DNA of 64,000 nt from FEN-680 sp036845225 (GTDB lineage: Bacteria; Actinomycetota; Geothermincolia; Fen-727; Anoxymicrobiaceae), in contig DAIUEJ010000005.1 in the NCBI GenBank assembly GCA_036845225.1, positions 32,826-96,825 on the forward strand, in the 5' to 3' direction. The notes under the pieces are model-generated. The model saw nothing but the letters and a program-made list of their open reading frames with translations, was not told the DNA's origin and searched no databases. Positions 34,511-43,075 of this stretch are shown here, piece by piece. How positions within the stretch are numbered: position 1 is the first letter of the stretch; each line of letters opens with the position of its first letter. Made by a program: the position numbers and the translations under genes.

Positions 34511-35338
34511 TCACCGTGGCGGCCGGTCGCCAGGTGCCAGGCTTTCCTCATAGGCGGGATCCGTCCAGCAGAGAGGCCCGAGAGCTTCGGACAGGGGGTC
34601 GGAGTCCGTGCGGCTGAAGCCGAGGTGGAGGTGGCGGCGCCAGCCTTCCGAGTGGTTGAACCGCCCGGAAGCGCGGCCGACCTCGCTGCTCATGAGTTCC
34701 ATGCCCTCCAGGTAGTCGAGGTCCAGGCTCTCGCGTAGCCACTCCAGTTGGCTGTGATGCATCTCCAGCAGGCGGCGCTTCTCCCCCATCACCTCCGCGG
34801 TATTGACATACTGCCCTGCCGCGACCCGCCTCCGCAGCCCGTCGAGCAGGCCGTACGGAAGCGCATGGTAGATCGTCACCTCTCCGTCCCAGGGAGGCAT
34901 ATCAGGCACGGTGCGGTAATCCTGGAAACCCCGCACAAACGCTGCCGCCACGACGAGCCGGCACGAGTTCTCGTGGTCAGGGTGATAGTCGCCGGGGGAA
35001 TGGACGAGGATGATGCGCGGCCTCACGGAGCGGATCACTGCTGCGGCGCGCGCGACCATGTCCGGGCCGCAGGATATGCCCATGTCGGGCGCGACCGGCC
35101 CGTGGAACTCCGCGCCCGCGGCATCGGCGGAGGCACGCGCTTCGGCGAGCCGGATCTTCGCGGTGGCCTCCCTGCTTTTGTCGACAGACCCGAGAGAGCC
35201 GTCCGACACGCTCCACATGTGGATGCGCGCCCCAGCGTTCCGCAGCATGAGCAGGGTGCCGGCCATCATGAACTCGATGTCGTCCGGGTGCGCGCCGGCC
35301 GCGAGGGCGACGAGCGCTTCGTGGTCAATCTCTGGCAC
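34511..35338 (-). CDS. PIG-L/LmbE-family deacetylase
   Basis: This zinc-dependent N-acetylglucosaminyl deacetylase-like protein has the metal-binding AAGAHPDDIEF near the N-terminus and GDYHPDHENSC. In Actinobacteria related enzymes serve in mycothiol synthesis (MshB) or mycothiol-conjugate cleavage (Mca), while others act on glycolipids, so the substrate is open. The GTG at 35338 is chosen because GGGGAG lies before it and the conserved part starts directly; the frame extends to 35410. 275 residues, normal size. Confidence 0.88.
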   Translation of the reverse strand: MPEIDHEALVALAAGAHPDDIEFMMAGTLLMLRNAGARIHMWSVSDGSLGSVDKSREATAKIRLAEARASADAAGAEFHGPVAPDMGISCGPDMVARAAAVIRSVRPRIILVHSPGDYHPDHENSCRLVVAAAFVRGFQDYRTVPDMPPWDGEVTIYHALPYGLLDGLRRRVAAGQYVNTAEVMGEKRRLLEMHHSQLEWLRESLDLDYLEGMELMSSEVGRASGRFNHSEGWRRHLHLGFSRTDSDPLSEALGPLCWTDPAYEESLAPGDRPPR

Positions 35339-35472
35339 CTTTGTCTCCCCTTTCCGGGACGACCAGTCAGAAGATATGCCAAGAAAAGCACTGATGGCCT
35401 GGAGGCGCAAGGCAGGAAGTAACAGTCAACGGTAGAAAACAGGTCTGGTAGCGATAGAAGCAAGGAGGCGTG

Positions 35473-35811
35473 ATGGGAGTTATCTTTACGCGGATGAAGC
35501 AAGGGCCGGGTGCAGCCGTGCACTTCGTTTCCGACCGGATGAAGAAAGGCGAAGACATGGAACCGGCAAAGCTCGAACCGGGCACGGGGGCACTGCTGGA
35601 GGTCAAGGGCAAGAAGCTCGCCATATACAAGGACGAAAAAGGCGAGCTCCACGTGATGTCGCCGGTCTGTCAGCACCTGCGCTGCATCGTGGGGTGGAAC
35701 GCCGAGGCGAAGACGTGGGACTGCCCGTGTCACGGCTCGAGGTATGACGCCACGGGCAAGGTCCTGAACGGCCCGACCAAGCACGACCTGCTGCCCGAGA
35801 CCCTCGACTGA
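35473..35811 (+). CDS. Rieske-type [2Fe-2S] protein
   Basis: The 112-residue protein has both Rieske boxes, CQHLRC and CPCHGSRYD, supplying two Cys and two His ligands. The fold begins at about residue 30 (LEPGTGALLEVKGKKLAIYKDEKGELHVMS). There is no membrane anchor, so it is a soluble Rieske ferredoxin. The ATG at 35473 fits AAGGAGG better than the GTG at 35470. It is divergent from the deacetylase, and no oxygenase is nearby. Confidence 0.9.
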   Translation: MGVIFTRMKQGPGAAVHFVSDRMKKGEDMEPAKLEPGTGALLEVKGKKLAIYKDEKGELHVMSPVCQHLRCIVGWNAEAKTWDCPCHGSRYDATGKVLNGPTKHDLLPETLD

Positions 35812-35840
35812 GCAAGGCGGCGCCCGCTGCGCCGCTTCAG

Positions 35841-36779
35841 TCAGACTGCATCGAGGCCTTCCATGGCGGCACGGCACGCCTCGATCTCATCGCGGCTCAT
35901 CCACTCATTCTTGTCACGCTGCGTTGCAAGGGGGCTCGAGCGACCGAGCTTGCGGTCCTTGTCGAGCCACAGAGGGTTGTATTGCAGGAGGGCGACCCTC
36001 TTCGCGCCGCTGTCTCTCAGGAATCCCGCGATCGCCTTCAGGTTCTCCTCCGTCGCGGTTATCCCTGGAATGAGCGGGACACGGGGCAGCAGCTCGGTGC
36101 CGCGCTCGGCGCAACTCTGGAGAAGGGCCTTGAAGTTCTCGAGGATGAGGCTGTTCGACACGCCGCACTGCTCGCGGTGCAGCGCTTCGTCGTGGATCTT
36201 GATGTCAAAGTAGACCGCGTCGGCGTGCGGGAGCACGAGCCGCTCGAACCCTTCGAGCGCGAAGTACCCGCAGGTCTCGACAATTGTATGCACGCCCTTC
36301 TCCTTCAACCTCGCCAGCAGTCGCGAGCAGTACTCCATGAAAAGAGTGGGCTCGCCGCCCGAAAGGGTCACCCCGCCCCCCGACGTCTTGAAGAACGGCA
36401 GGTCTTTCTCGATCTCGAGGGCCACTTCCTCGACGGTCATGTGCCGGCCGACCAGCGCAAGCGCTCTGGAGGGACAGGCTTCGACGCAGTCGAGGCACAT
36501 GTCACAGCGCTCGCGGTCGATGAAGCCCGGCAGGTCCCTGGACAGCGCACCGAGGCCGCACGCCTCGATGCACGCGTCGCACGCCACGCACTCATTCTCG
36601 TCGAACGATATCTCGGCGCCGGCGCGCTTGCTCTCGGGGTTGTGGCACCAGGAACAGTCGAGCGGGCAGCCCTTGAAGAACACCACCGTGCGGATGCCCG
36701 GCCCGTCGTCGAGGGAGTTGCCTTTGATCTCCAGTATCAGAGGCTCTCTGCCGGGCCTGTCGTCGTGCAAGAGCCCCAC
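35841..36779 (-). CDS. Glycyl radical enzyme activase (radical SAM)
   Basis: This 312-residue activase makes the glycyl radical in the neighbouring enzyme. It has the N-terminal DDGPGIRTVVFFKGCPLDCSWCHNPES with the CxxxCxxC radical SAM motif. An inserted ferredoxin domain (CVACDACIEACG, CDMCLDCVEACP) is typical of activases for eliminase-type enzymes rather than pyruvate formate-lyase. SGGGVTLSGGEPTL follows. It starts with GTG immediately after the TAG of the glycyl radical enzyme, so the two are translationally coupled. Confidence 0.95.
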   Translation of the reverse strand: MGLLHDDRPGREPLILEIKGNSLDDGPGIRTVVFFKGCPLDCSWCHNPESKRAGAEISFDENECVACDACIEACGLGALSRDLPGFIDRERCDMCLDCVEACPSRALALVGRHMTVEEVALEIEKDLPFFKTSGGGVTLSGGEPTLFMEYCSRLLARLKEKGVHTIVETCGYFALEGFERLVLPHADAVYFDIKIHDEALHREQCGVSNSLILENFKALLQSCAERGTELLPRVPLIPGITATEENLKAIAGFLRDSGAKRVALLQYNPLWLDKDRKLGRSSPLATQRDKNEWMSRDEIEACRAAMEGLDAV

Positions 36780-39752
36780 CTAGATCCCATACTCTGCGCG
36801 CTCGATCAGCTCGATCTGCATGTCCCTGTTAAGGGTCACGAAGTAAGCGTTGTAGCCGGAGATGCGGACGAGGAGGTTGCGATAGTCCTCCGGGTGCGCC
36901 ATGGCGTCGCGCAGCATATCGGTGGTGACCACGTTCATCTGCATCTGCATCCCACCGAGGTCGAAGTAAGTCTTCACGTAGGAGAACATGTTCTCCACGA
37001 TGCGCTCGTGGCTGTCGGATGCTCCGGGGACCACCTTCACGTTGAAGGCGATGTTGTTGTTCATGTTTCGCGCGTCGAGGCTGGCGACGTCTCGGATGTT
37101 GTCGAGCAGGTTTGGCGAGGCGTTGGGCTCGGGGGTGAGCCCCGGGGTGAACGCCTTTCCGGCGAGCCTGCCCGATGGGAGCGCCCCGGTGAGCGTCCCG
37201 AAGGCGACGTGGTTGGACATCGACCAGAAGCCGGCGGTGTACGGGCCGCCCCTGAAGTTCCTGTGCGCGCCGTAGGTGTCGTGGGCGAACTTCGCCACCC
37301 GGTCCGCCATCGCCACGGCCTCAGCGCTGCCCGAGCCGAAAAGCGGGACCCGCTTCGTGACCATGGCATGGAGCGCCGCGTCGCTCGCGAAGTTGGTGTC
37401 GACGGCCCGCTTCAAGTCGGTGAACTTCACCTTCTTGTCGTCGTACACAAGGGTCTTGATGACCATCAGCGAGTCCGTGATGTCCGCGAGCCCTATGCAG
37501 GCCGCGCCAGACGAGTTGTAGCGCGCGCCTCCCACGGTCGCGTCCTTGCCTTCAGAAATGCAGTCATCCTGGAGCGACGAGAGCAGAGGGGTCGGCCGCA
37601 GCAGGCTGTGCGCCTCCCCGAGCATGTTGTTGTACTCCACCGAGTTGTCGATCAGGAACTTGAACTGGGTGGTGAACGCCGCGAAGAAGTCCTCGAAGGT
37701 CTCGAAGTCGCCGGCTTCGATGCTGCCGGTCTTCGGGCCGACGTCCCATTCCATGAGCGGATGGCGCCCGTTGTTCATGGCCATCTCGAAGGCGGCGACC
37801 ATGTTCATCATCATGCAGTTGGTGTGGCCCATGTGTTTGCCGGAGAGGGTCGGCTCGACGCAGCCGGTTGCCGCCCAGTCGCGCAGGTCCTCGGGTGCGT
37901 AGCCGAACTCTTCGAGCGACTTCATCACGGCGAGGTCGTTGTGCAGCGACGGTGTCGCCGCGGTGATCAGGTTCACCTCGCATAGACGTTTAAGGTAAGC
38001 GTCCGAATTCTTCTCCGGGTTGAACCTCGCGTTCACGTTCGGGTCCCGTATGCCCAGTATCTCCGTCACCTTCAGGAAGACGTACGTCATGTCGTTGACC
38101 GCGTCCTCCCCCTCCGGCGTGACACCGCCAAGCGTTATCGCCTGGTCGGAGGAAGAGCCGCCGAACAAATAGTTTCCTATGTCCGGCACAAGGGGAAGGT
38201 GGTCCGTGCACCGCATGTAGAAGCAACCGACGAGTTCGACCGCCTTCTTGATGTATTCCTTTTTCTCCTCAGGCGTTCCCAGCTTCGCCATATCGGCCTC
38301 GAAGAACGGCTGCAGCCATTGGTCCATCCGCCCGATGGACAGCCCGGCGTTGGTGCTCTCCATATGCAGGCCGACCCATCCGATCCAGATCGCGTTGAGG
38401 GCTTCATCCAGCGTCTCCGCGGGGTGCTCGGGGACTCTGCGGCATGTCTCCGCCAGCCTCTCGAGCTCAGCCTTTCGAACGGGGTCGGTCTCGGCAGCCG
38501 CGTCTTTCTCCGCCTGAGCCGAAAGGTTCCGAGCGTAGGCGGTGAGGCCTTCGAGGCAGAGCACCATGGCCTCGAGGGTATCCTTCTTCTCCTGGCTCGC
38601 GGAGGCATCCGCTGCCAGCTCCTGCTCTATCTCGCGGATGATCCCGCCGGTGCCCAGCCGCAGCAGCTTCGGGAAGTCGAGTATGGTGTGCGACAGCGAC
38701 GCCGTCTTCCACATGAAGTACACAGCGAAACGCTCGTCCATCTTCTGGGAGAGCGGCTGTGAGTACTTGTCGCGCACCCACTCGCGCATGTTGCGCTTCG
38801 ACCAGTAGGGAAACACCTTGTGGTGGAAGGCCTCCCGCGTCTCCTCGCTTATCTCGTAGGGGTTCAGGGGGCGGCCGGGCAGCGAGCCGAGCTCTCCCCA
38901 TATCATGGTGCCGTGGGTGTCGGGGTAGACCACGACCCCGATCTCTTTGGTGGTGGTGGTGCCGGCGATCAGGTCGTCCTCGCGGATTATCGGCTCGCGG
39001 TTCTCCATCAGGTATTTGTATGCCTGTGCCTGCCTGAGCGCCGGCACCCACTCCTCGCCCTGGACGTCGGTCTCGAAACCGTTCTCGAGGAACCAGTCGG
39101 TCAGGAGAGACGAGCGCTCGTGGCACACCTCGGGAGTGCGGGTGAAGTGGACGTCGAGAAAACGCTCGAGCCTGGGGAAGTCGTCGAGCGAGTATTCCGC
39201 GAGGTAGGGGTCGTCCAGGTGCTTGACCCCGGAGTCCACCCTCTCACCTTTCATCCTCACCTTATGCCGCTCCGACATCTCGCGCGACAGAGCCGGGTCG
39301 GACGGTCCGCCCATGCTGGCGCGCTCTTTCGCGTCGGCGGCTTTCGCCTTCTCCGTCAACTTCTTCTGGGTCTTGGAGAGCACCAGGGAAAGGTAGTAGT
39401 TGAAGAGGTTCATGTACGAGAGGTTGCCCTCGAGCCTGAACTCGCTCTTCAGAAGGAGGTTCAGCATCTCGCTGGGCGGCAGACTCAGCATCCGCTTGAT
39501 GACGCTGTCGTCCCTGTAGACCATCGTGACGTCAGCGTCCGCGGGGACCGAGGAGGCCACGCGCGCCTTGCCGTCCCGGAAAGTGATGGACTGCTCGACG
39601 GTGTTCGCCTCGGTCCTGAAGCCGACCGAGAGATCGAACCAGGAGCCGTTGGTCCGCATCTCCTCTTTCAGGGAGGGCCTGTGGTTGAAGCTCCCCGCCA
39701 TCATGCGCAGGAGCGCGTTCGCGAGAAGGTTCGTCGATGTGTGACCGTTCAC
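36780..39752 (-). CDS. Glycyl radical enzyme with N-terminal SCP2-like domain
   Basis: The 990-residue protein has a full glycyl radical enzyme barrel (about residues 190-990). The radical-site motif is RISGYNAYF, with the glycine near residue 966. The active-site Cys is in TGCVEPTLSGKHMG; the C-x-E arrangement is that of eliminases such as glycerol or propanediol dehydratase and choline lyase, not of pyruvate formate-lyase (CC). The first 130 or so residues are unusual and look like a sterol carrier protein 2 domain (SLKEEMRTNGSW, ADADVTMVYRDDSVIKRML, FRLEGNLSYMNLF). SCP2 domains bind lipids, hinting at a hydrophobic substrate. GTG start with AAGGAGG. A REP hairpin lies 1 bp before the ribosome binding site. 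Confidence 0.92.
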   Translation of the reverse strand: MNGHTSTNLLANALLRMMAGSFNHRPSLKEEMRTNGSWFDLSVGFRTEANTVEQSITFRDGKARVASSVPADADVTMVYRDDSVIKRMLSLPPSEMLNLLLKSEFRLEGNLSYMNLFNYYLSLVLSKTQKKLTEKAKAADAKERASMGGPSDPALSREMSERHKVRMKGERVDSGVKHLDDPYLAEYSLDDFPRLERFLDVHFTRTPEVCHERSSLLTDWFLENGFETDVQGEEWVPALRQAQAYKYLMENREPIIREDDLIAGTTTTKEIGVVVYPDTHGTMIWGELGSLPGRPLNPYEISEETREAFHHKVFPYWSKRNMREWVRDKYSQPLSQKMDERFAVYFMWKTASLSHTILDFPKLLRLGTGGIIREIEQELAADASASQEKKDTLEAMVLCLEGLTAYARNLSAQAEKDAAAETDPVRKAELERLAETCRRVPEHPAETLDEALNAIWIGWVGLHMESTNAGLSIGRMDQWLQPFFEADMAKLGTPEEKKEYIKKAVELVGCFYMRCTDHLPLVPDIGNYLFGGSSSDQAITLGGVTPEGEDAVNDMTYVFLKVTEILGIRDPNVNARFNPEKNSDAYLKRLCEVNLITAATPSLHNDLAVMKSLEEFGYAPEDLRDWAATGCVEPTLSGKHMGHTNCMMMNMVAAFEMAMNNGRHPLMEWDVGPKTGSIEAGDFETFEDFFAAFTTQFKFLIDNSVEYNNMLGEAHSLLRPTPLLSSLQDDCISEGKDATVGGARYNSSGAACIGLADITDSLMVIKTLVYDDKKVKFTDLKRAVDTNFASDAALHAMVTKRVPLFGSGSAEAVAMADRVAKFAHDTYGAHRNFRGGPYTAGFWSMSNHVAFGTLTGALPSGRLAGKAFTPGLTPEPNASPNLLDNIRDVASLDARNMNNNIAFNVKVVPGASDSHERIVENMFSYVKTYFDLGGMQMQMNVVTTDMLRDAMAHPEDYRNLLVRISGYNAYFVTLNRDMQIELIERAEYGI

Positions 39753-39764
39753 GTCGGCCTCCTT

Positions 39765-39801
39765 GACTTAACACTAGGGGTCAGGTCCTTTTTCTTAAGT
39801 C
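39765..39801. repeat. REP-like hairpin C1 (GACTTAA arms)
   Basis: Perfect 7-bp arms GACTTAA (39765-39771) and TTAAGTC (39795-39801) enclose the core GGGGTCAGGTCC. It abuts the ribosome binding site of the glycyl radical enzyme gene and is the left partner of C2. Confidence 0.85.
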
Positions 39802-39805
39802 CCGG

Positions 39806-39844
39806 GACTAAACTTTTTGGGGTCAGGCCCCTTTTTGTTTAGTC
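39806..39844. repeat. REP-like hairpin C2 (GACTAAAC arms)
   Basis: Perfect 8-bp arms GACTAAAC (39806-39813) and GTTTAGTC (39837-39844) enclose GGGGTCAGGCCCC, whose ends GGGG and CCCC also pair. T5 faces T5 as an internal loop. It starts 4 bp after C1, so two elements with different arms sit side by side. Confidence 0.88.
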
Positions 39845-39912
39845 GCAGGGATAATCATAGTACGGTTGGGCGCGAGGTGATAATGACGGATGACGTATTC
39901 CCGTCGAGCGCC

Positions 39913-40584
39913 TTATTGAGCCCGGCCGACCGGACAGGCCACGGCGCACATCGCGCAGGCGTGCTTGCGGCCGAGGACAGGGATGTGTGAGCGCCTCCAC
40001 CGGTCACACTCGAACGCATCGATAAGCTCGTCGCGGCCGCAGCCGGGGCTCCAGGTGCCACTTTTCAGCGCCCCGGAAGGGCAGGCATCCACGCACAGGC
40101 GGCACCTGCCGCAGCGAGAACCGGTGACAGGCTTGCCGGCCGTCATTCGCTCGGCGGCGAGCACCGTCGCCATCTCGAGGCGCGGACCGAACGCGGGCGA
40201 GACCAGCATGCCGTTCCTCCCGACCCATCCCAGCCCGGCGAGCGTGGCGGCAGTCTTCTGCTGGAATCACGCCGATAGCGAGCACTCGTCCTGGCCCGAG
40301 ATGCGCACGTTCGGGATGCCCAGGCTGTCCAGTAACGAGCATAACTCCGTGACTGCGCCCTTCAGCCCGCGGTCGGCTTCGAGTTCCGCGGAGTGGTACG
40401 ACTCCTCGTCGTAGGACTCGAGCGTCGGGGCCTCCGCTCCCGGGAACAACGGGGAGACCAGCACCAGCGCCGAGCCGTAGCCCCAGGGCCCTGACTCGCC
40501 GAGTACGGACAGGTCCGCGACGCCCCAGGCCGCCAGGCCCAGGCCGTCGAGCAACGTCTTTATGGCTTCGTAGTTCTTGCTCAT
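39913..40584 (-). pseudogene. QueG-like double-cluster Fe-S protein gene split by one in-frame TGA
   Basis: The N-terminal segment (40584-40270) and C-terminal segment (40266-39913) are in one frame, separated only by a TGA at 40267-40269. The read-through product has about 222 residues: MSKNYEAIKTLLDGLGLAAWGV at the start, SLSA-stop-FQQKTAATLAGLGWVGRNG at the junction, then FGPRLEMATVL and the two-cluster set CGRCRLCVDACP and CAMCAVACPVG. The sequence on both sides is well conserved with the epoxyqueuosine-reductase-like Fe-S family, so this is one gene. Loss by a single nonsense change, sequencing error, or UGA recoding are all possible. No clear bacterial SECIS hairpin follows; CCAGC...GCTGG is the only local stem. 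Confidence 0.7.
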
Positions 40585-40723
40585 CGTCCCATCATGATAC
40601 CGGCGATTTCGTCCCATTGCACCGTTTGCGGTCGATGCCGACGGCCTCCTCCTGAACGACCGCGTCATCCCGGCGTTTGTTATAGACTCTAACCGTGGCT
40701 GAAGGCGGAGCGGGAGGATGGGA

Positions 40724-41695
40724 ATGGACCTCGATATCGACGAGGAGCTTCTCGGTCAGTTCGAGCGCCAGCTCGACCCGAGGCACCCCGAGGCGGGCGA
40801 GATCCCGGCAAAAGTCCTGGGATACGGCGAGATAAGCACCGTGTTCGAGATCGGCTCGGGCAGCCAGGCGGACGTCGCCTACAAGCGCATGCCCATCTTC
40901 GAGACCGAGGCCGAGCTCGACAAGTACCGCTGGATCTTCCGCGAGTACAACCAGTTGCTGTCATCGCAGGTCGGGCTGCTGCTGCCGCCCTTCGGGCACG
41001 CCACGGTGACGGGCTCCGATTCCAAGCCCGTGATGTTCCTCGCACAGAAGAAACTCGACCCCGCTTCGATCGGCAACAAGGCGATTCAGGTCCTCTCGGA
41101 GGAAGATACCGTGCGCCTGGTGGTCCTGGTCCTGCGGGAACTCGCGAAGCTCTGGGACTTCAACGCGCGGCAGGGCGAGGTGGAGCTGGGCATCGACGGC
41201 CAGATATCCAACTGGTCGGTCGAGGGCTTCGACCCCGCGAACCCCGCCGTCAGCGACGAGACGCGCCTCTACTACATCGACACCAGCACCCCGTTCATAA
41301 GGCTCGAGGGAGTGGAGCAGCTCGACCCGGAGCTCTTCCTGAGGAGCGCGCCGTCATTCCTGGTGTGGCTTCTGCGATTGATGTTCCTCGAGGACGTGAT
41401 GACCCGCTACTACGACTTCCACCTGGTCGCCGTGGACATCATCGCGAACTTCTACAAGGAGCAACTGCCGCAGCGCATACCCGCGCTGGTGAAGGCGGCC
41501 AACGAGTTCTTCGAGGGCGAGGCCGCGGCGCTTGACGTTGCGCCTCTCACGGAGAAGGAGATCAAGTCTTATTACCGCGAGGACGCCATGATCTGGAGGC
41601 TGTACCTCGCGATGAGGAGGAGTGACCGTTTCCTGCGGACCAGGATAACCAGGAAAGGCTACCCCTACATCCTGCCGGGAAAGATCAAGAGATAG
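40724..41695 (+). CDS. DUF6206-like protein, kinase-like fold
   Basis: The 323-residue protein resembles the uncharacterised DUF6206 group. It begins with GYGEISTVFEIGSGSQADVAYKRMPIF, reminiscent of a kinase glycine loop and lysine (AYKR). Later come LGIDGQISNWSV and YYIDTSTPFIRLEG, which may stand for the catalytic Asp-Asn and metal-Asp strands of an aminoglycoside-phosphotransferase-like fold. This is inference from pattern only. The ATG at 40724 has GGGAGG six bases upstream; the ATG at 40718 abuts it. It is followed after 21 bp by an aminotransferase, probably in one operon. Confidence 0.75.
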   Translation: MDLDIDEELLGQFERQLDPRHPEAGEIPAKVLGYGEISTVFEIGSGSQADVAYKRMPIFETEAELDKYRWIFREYNQLLSSQVGLLLPPFGHATVTGSDSKPVMFLAQKKLDPASIGNKAIQVLSEEDTVRLVVLVLRELAKLWDFNARQGEVELGIDGQISNWSVEGFDPANPAVSDETRLYYIDTSTPFIRLEGVEQLDPELFLRSAPSFLVWLLRLMFLEDVMTRYYDFHLVAVDIIANFYKEQLPQRIPALVKAANEFFEGEAAALDVAPLTEKEIKSYYREDAMIWRLYLAMRRSDRFLRTRITRKGYPYILPGKIKR

Positions 41696-41716
41696 CGAGC
41701 GCACAGGAGGCACGCG

Positions 41717-42976
41717 ATGTCTGTCATCGGGCAGTTGCCCAAGGAGAAGATCACCGAACTCTTCGCGCGGCACGTGTCGAGCGGGAAAGTGGAGTTCTTC
41801 GAGAACGCGGGAATCGACCTCGTGCCGGGCCGGCGTGAGGGCGTGTACCTCTACGACATAGACGGCCAGCGGCTCATCAACTGCAACTCCAACGGCGGGG
41901 TCTTCAACCTGGGGCACCGCAACCCGCAGGTACTGGCCGCCCTGGAGGAAGCGCTCGCCGAGCTCGACATCGGGACGCACCACGCGGTGAGCGAGCACAG
42001 GGCGATCCTCGCCGAGCGCCTCGCCACCATATCGCCGGGAGACGTCAACCGGGTCATCTTCGGTGTCAGCGGCGGCGAGGTCGTCGACGCCGCCATCAAG
42101 CTCGCAAGGGGGCACACGGGCAGGGCGGGGATAGTATCGGCCGAGGGGGCCTACCACGGTCACACCGGCTTCGCGCTCCCCGCGGGGCACGAGCAGTACA
42201 GTAAGCCGTTCGAGCCGCTGGTGCCTGGATACAGCCACGTGCCCTTCGGTGACCTCGAGGCGCTCGACGCCTCCGTCGACGAGAGCACGGCGGCAGTCCT
42301 TTTCGAGACCATCCCGGCGACGCTGGGGGTCGTGGTCCCGCCCGACGACTTCTACGATGGCGTCAGGCGTATATGCGACGAGCGGGGCGCGCTTCTCATC
42401 TGCGATGAGGTGCAGACCGGGCTCGGGCGTTGCGGGGCGTACTGGTGCATCGACACATACGGCGTGGTCCCTGACATCATCGTCACCGCGAAAGGCCTCT
42501 CCGGCGGTGTCTACCCGATCACCGCGACGCTGTACAGCGACAGGCTGAACCAGTTCCTGCACGACAACCCCTTCATTCACATCTCGACCTTCGGGGGGGC
42601 CGAACTCGGCTGCCGCGTGGCGATCAAGGTCCTCGACATACTCGAGGACCCCGCGTTCCTCGCGCACGTGGGCGCGATGACAGAGGTGTTCTCAAGAGGT
42701 TTCGAGGAACTCGAGTCCCGTCATCCCGACCTGCTGGTGGAGACGCGCCAGCGTGGGCTGTTCATGGCGCTGAAGATGAAGAACGAGATGTGCGGCCCTC
42801 TCATGACGGTCGCCGGCTTCAACAATGGCATCTTCTCGGTGTTCGCGAACAACGACACGTCGGTGAGCCAGATAGTCCCGCCGCTCATCATCACGGAGCC
42901 CGAGGCCGCCCAGGTTCTGGAGTCCCTCGACGCCATGCTCTCCTGGACCGAGACGACCCTGGCTTCGATGCAGTAA
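41717..42976 (+). CDS. Class III PLP-dependent aminotransferase
   Basis: The 419-residue enzyme has class III motifs: NSNGGVFNLGHRNPQV near the N-terminus, GAYHGHTG, ICDEVQTGLGR with the PLP-contacting Asp, and TAKGLSGGVYP carrying the Schiff-base Lys. Closest functional types by eye are ornithine/acetylornithine-like or glutamate-1-semialdehyde-like transaminases; the substrate is not assigned. It follows the DUF6206-like gene, which may act on the same compound. A GGGGTCAGGCGCC REP core begins 2 bp after its stop. Confidence 0.9.
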   Translation: MSVIGQLPKEKITELFARHVSSGKVEFFENAGIDLVPGRREGVYLYDIDGQRLINCNSNGGVFNLGHRNPQVLAALEEALAELDIGTHHAVSEHRAILAERLATISPGDVNRVIFGVSGGEVVDAAIKLARGHTGRAGIVSAEGAYHGHTGFALPAGHEQYSKPFEPLVPGYSHVPFGDLEALDASVDESTAAVLFETIPATLGVVVPPDDFYDGVRRICDERGALLICDEVQTGLGRCGAYWCIDTYGVVPDIIVTAKGLSGGVYPITATLYSDRLNQFLHDNPFIHISTFGGAELGCRVAIKVLDILEDPAFLAHVGAMTEVFSRGFEELESRHPDLLVETRQRGLFMALKMKNEMCGPLMTVAGFNNGIFSVFANNDTSVSQIVPPLIITEPEAAQVLESLDAMLSWTETTLASMQ

Positions 42977-42978
42977 CA

Positions 42979-42991
42979 GGGGTCAGGCGCC
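42979..42991. repeat. REP core J, partial
   Basis: GGGGTCAGGCGCC matches the shared REP core and begins 2 bp after a stop codon, as other copies do. No convincing outer arms were found, so this may be a degenerate copy. Confidence 0.45.
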
Positions 42992-43075
42992 CTCCGGTAA
43001 GTAGGAACGCGCCTTTTCTCATCGAAATCAGTACCCGTGTTGTCTGTTCTTTCCAATCTGACGCGAGGTACTGAT

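Noticed and set aside
40267..40320. A selenocysteine insertion signal downstream of the in-frame TGA
   Set aside because: Only a CCAGC/GCTGG stem with a large unstructured loop was found, without the features of a bacterial SECIS; recoding is left as a test, not a claim.
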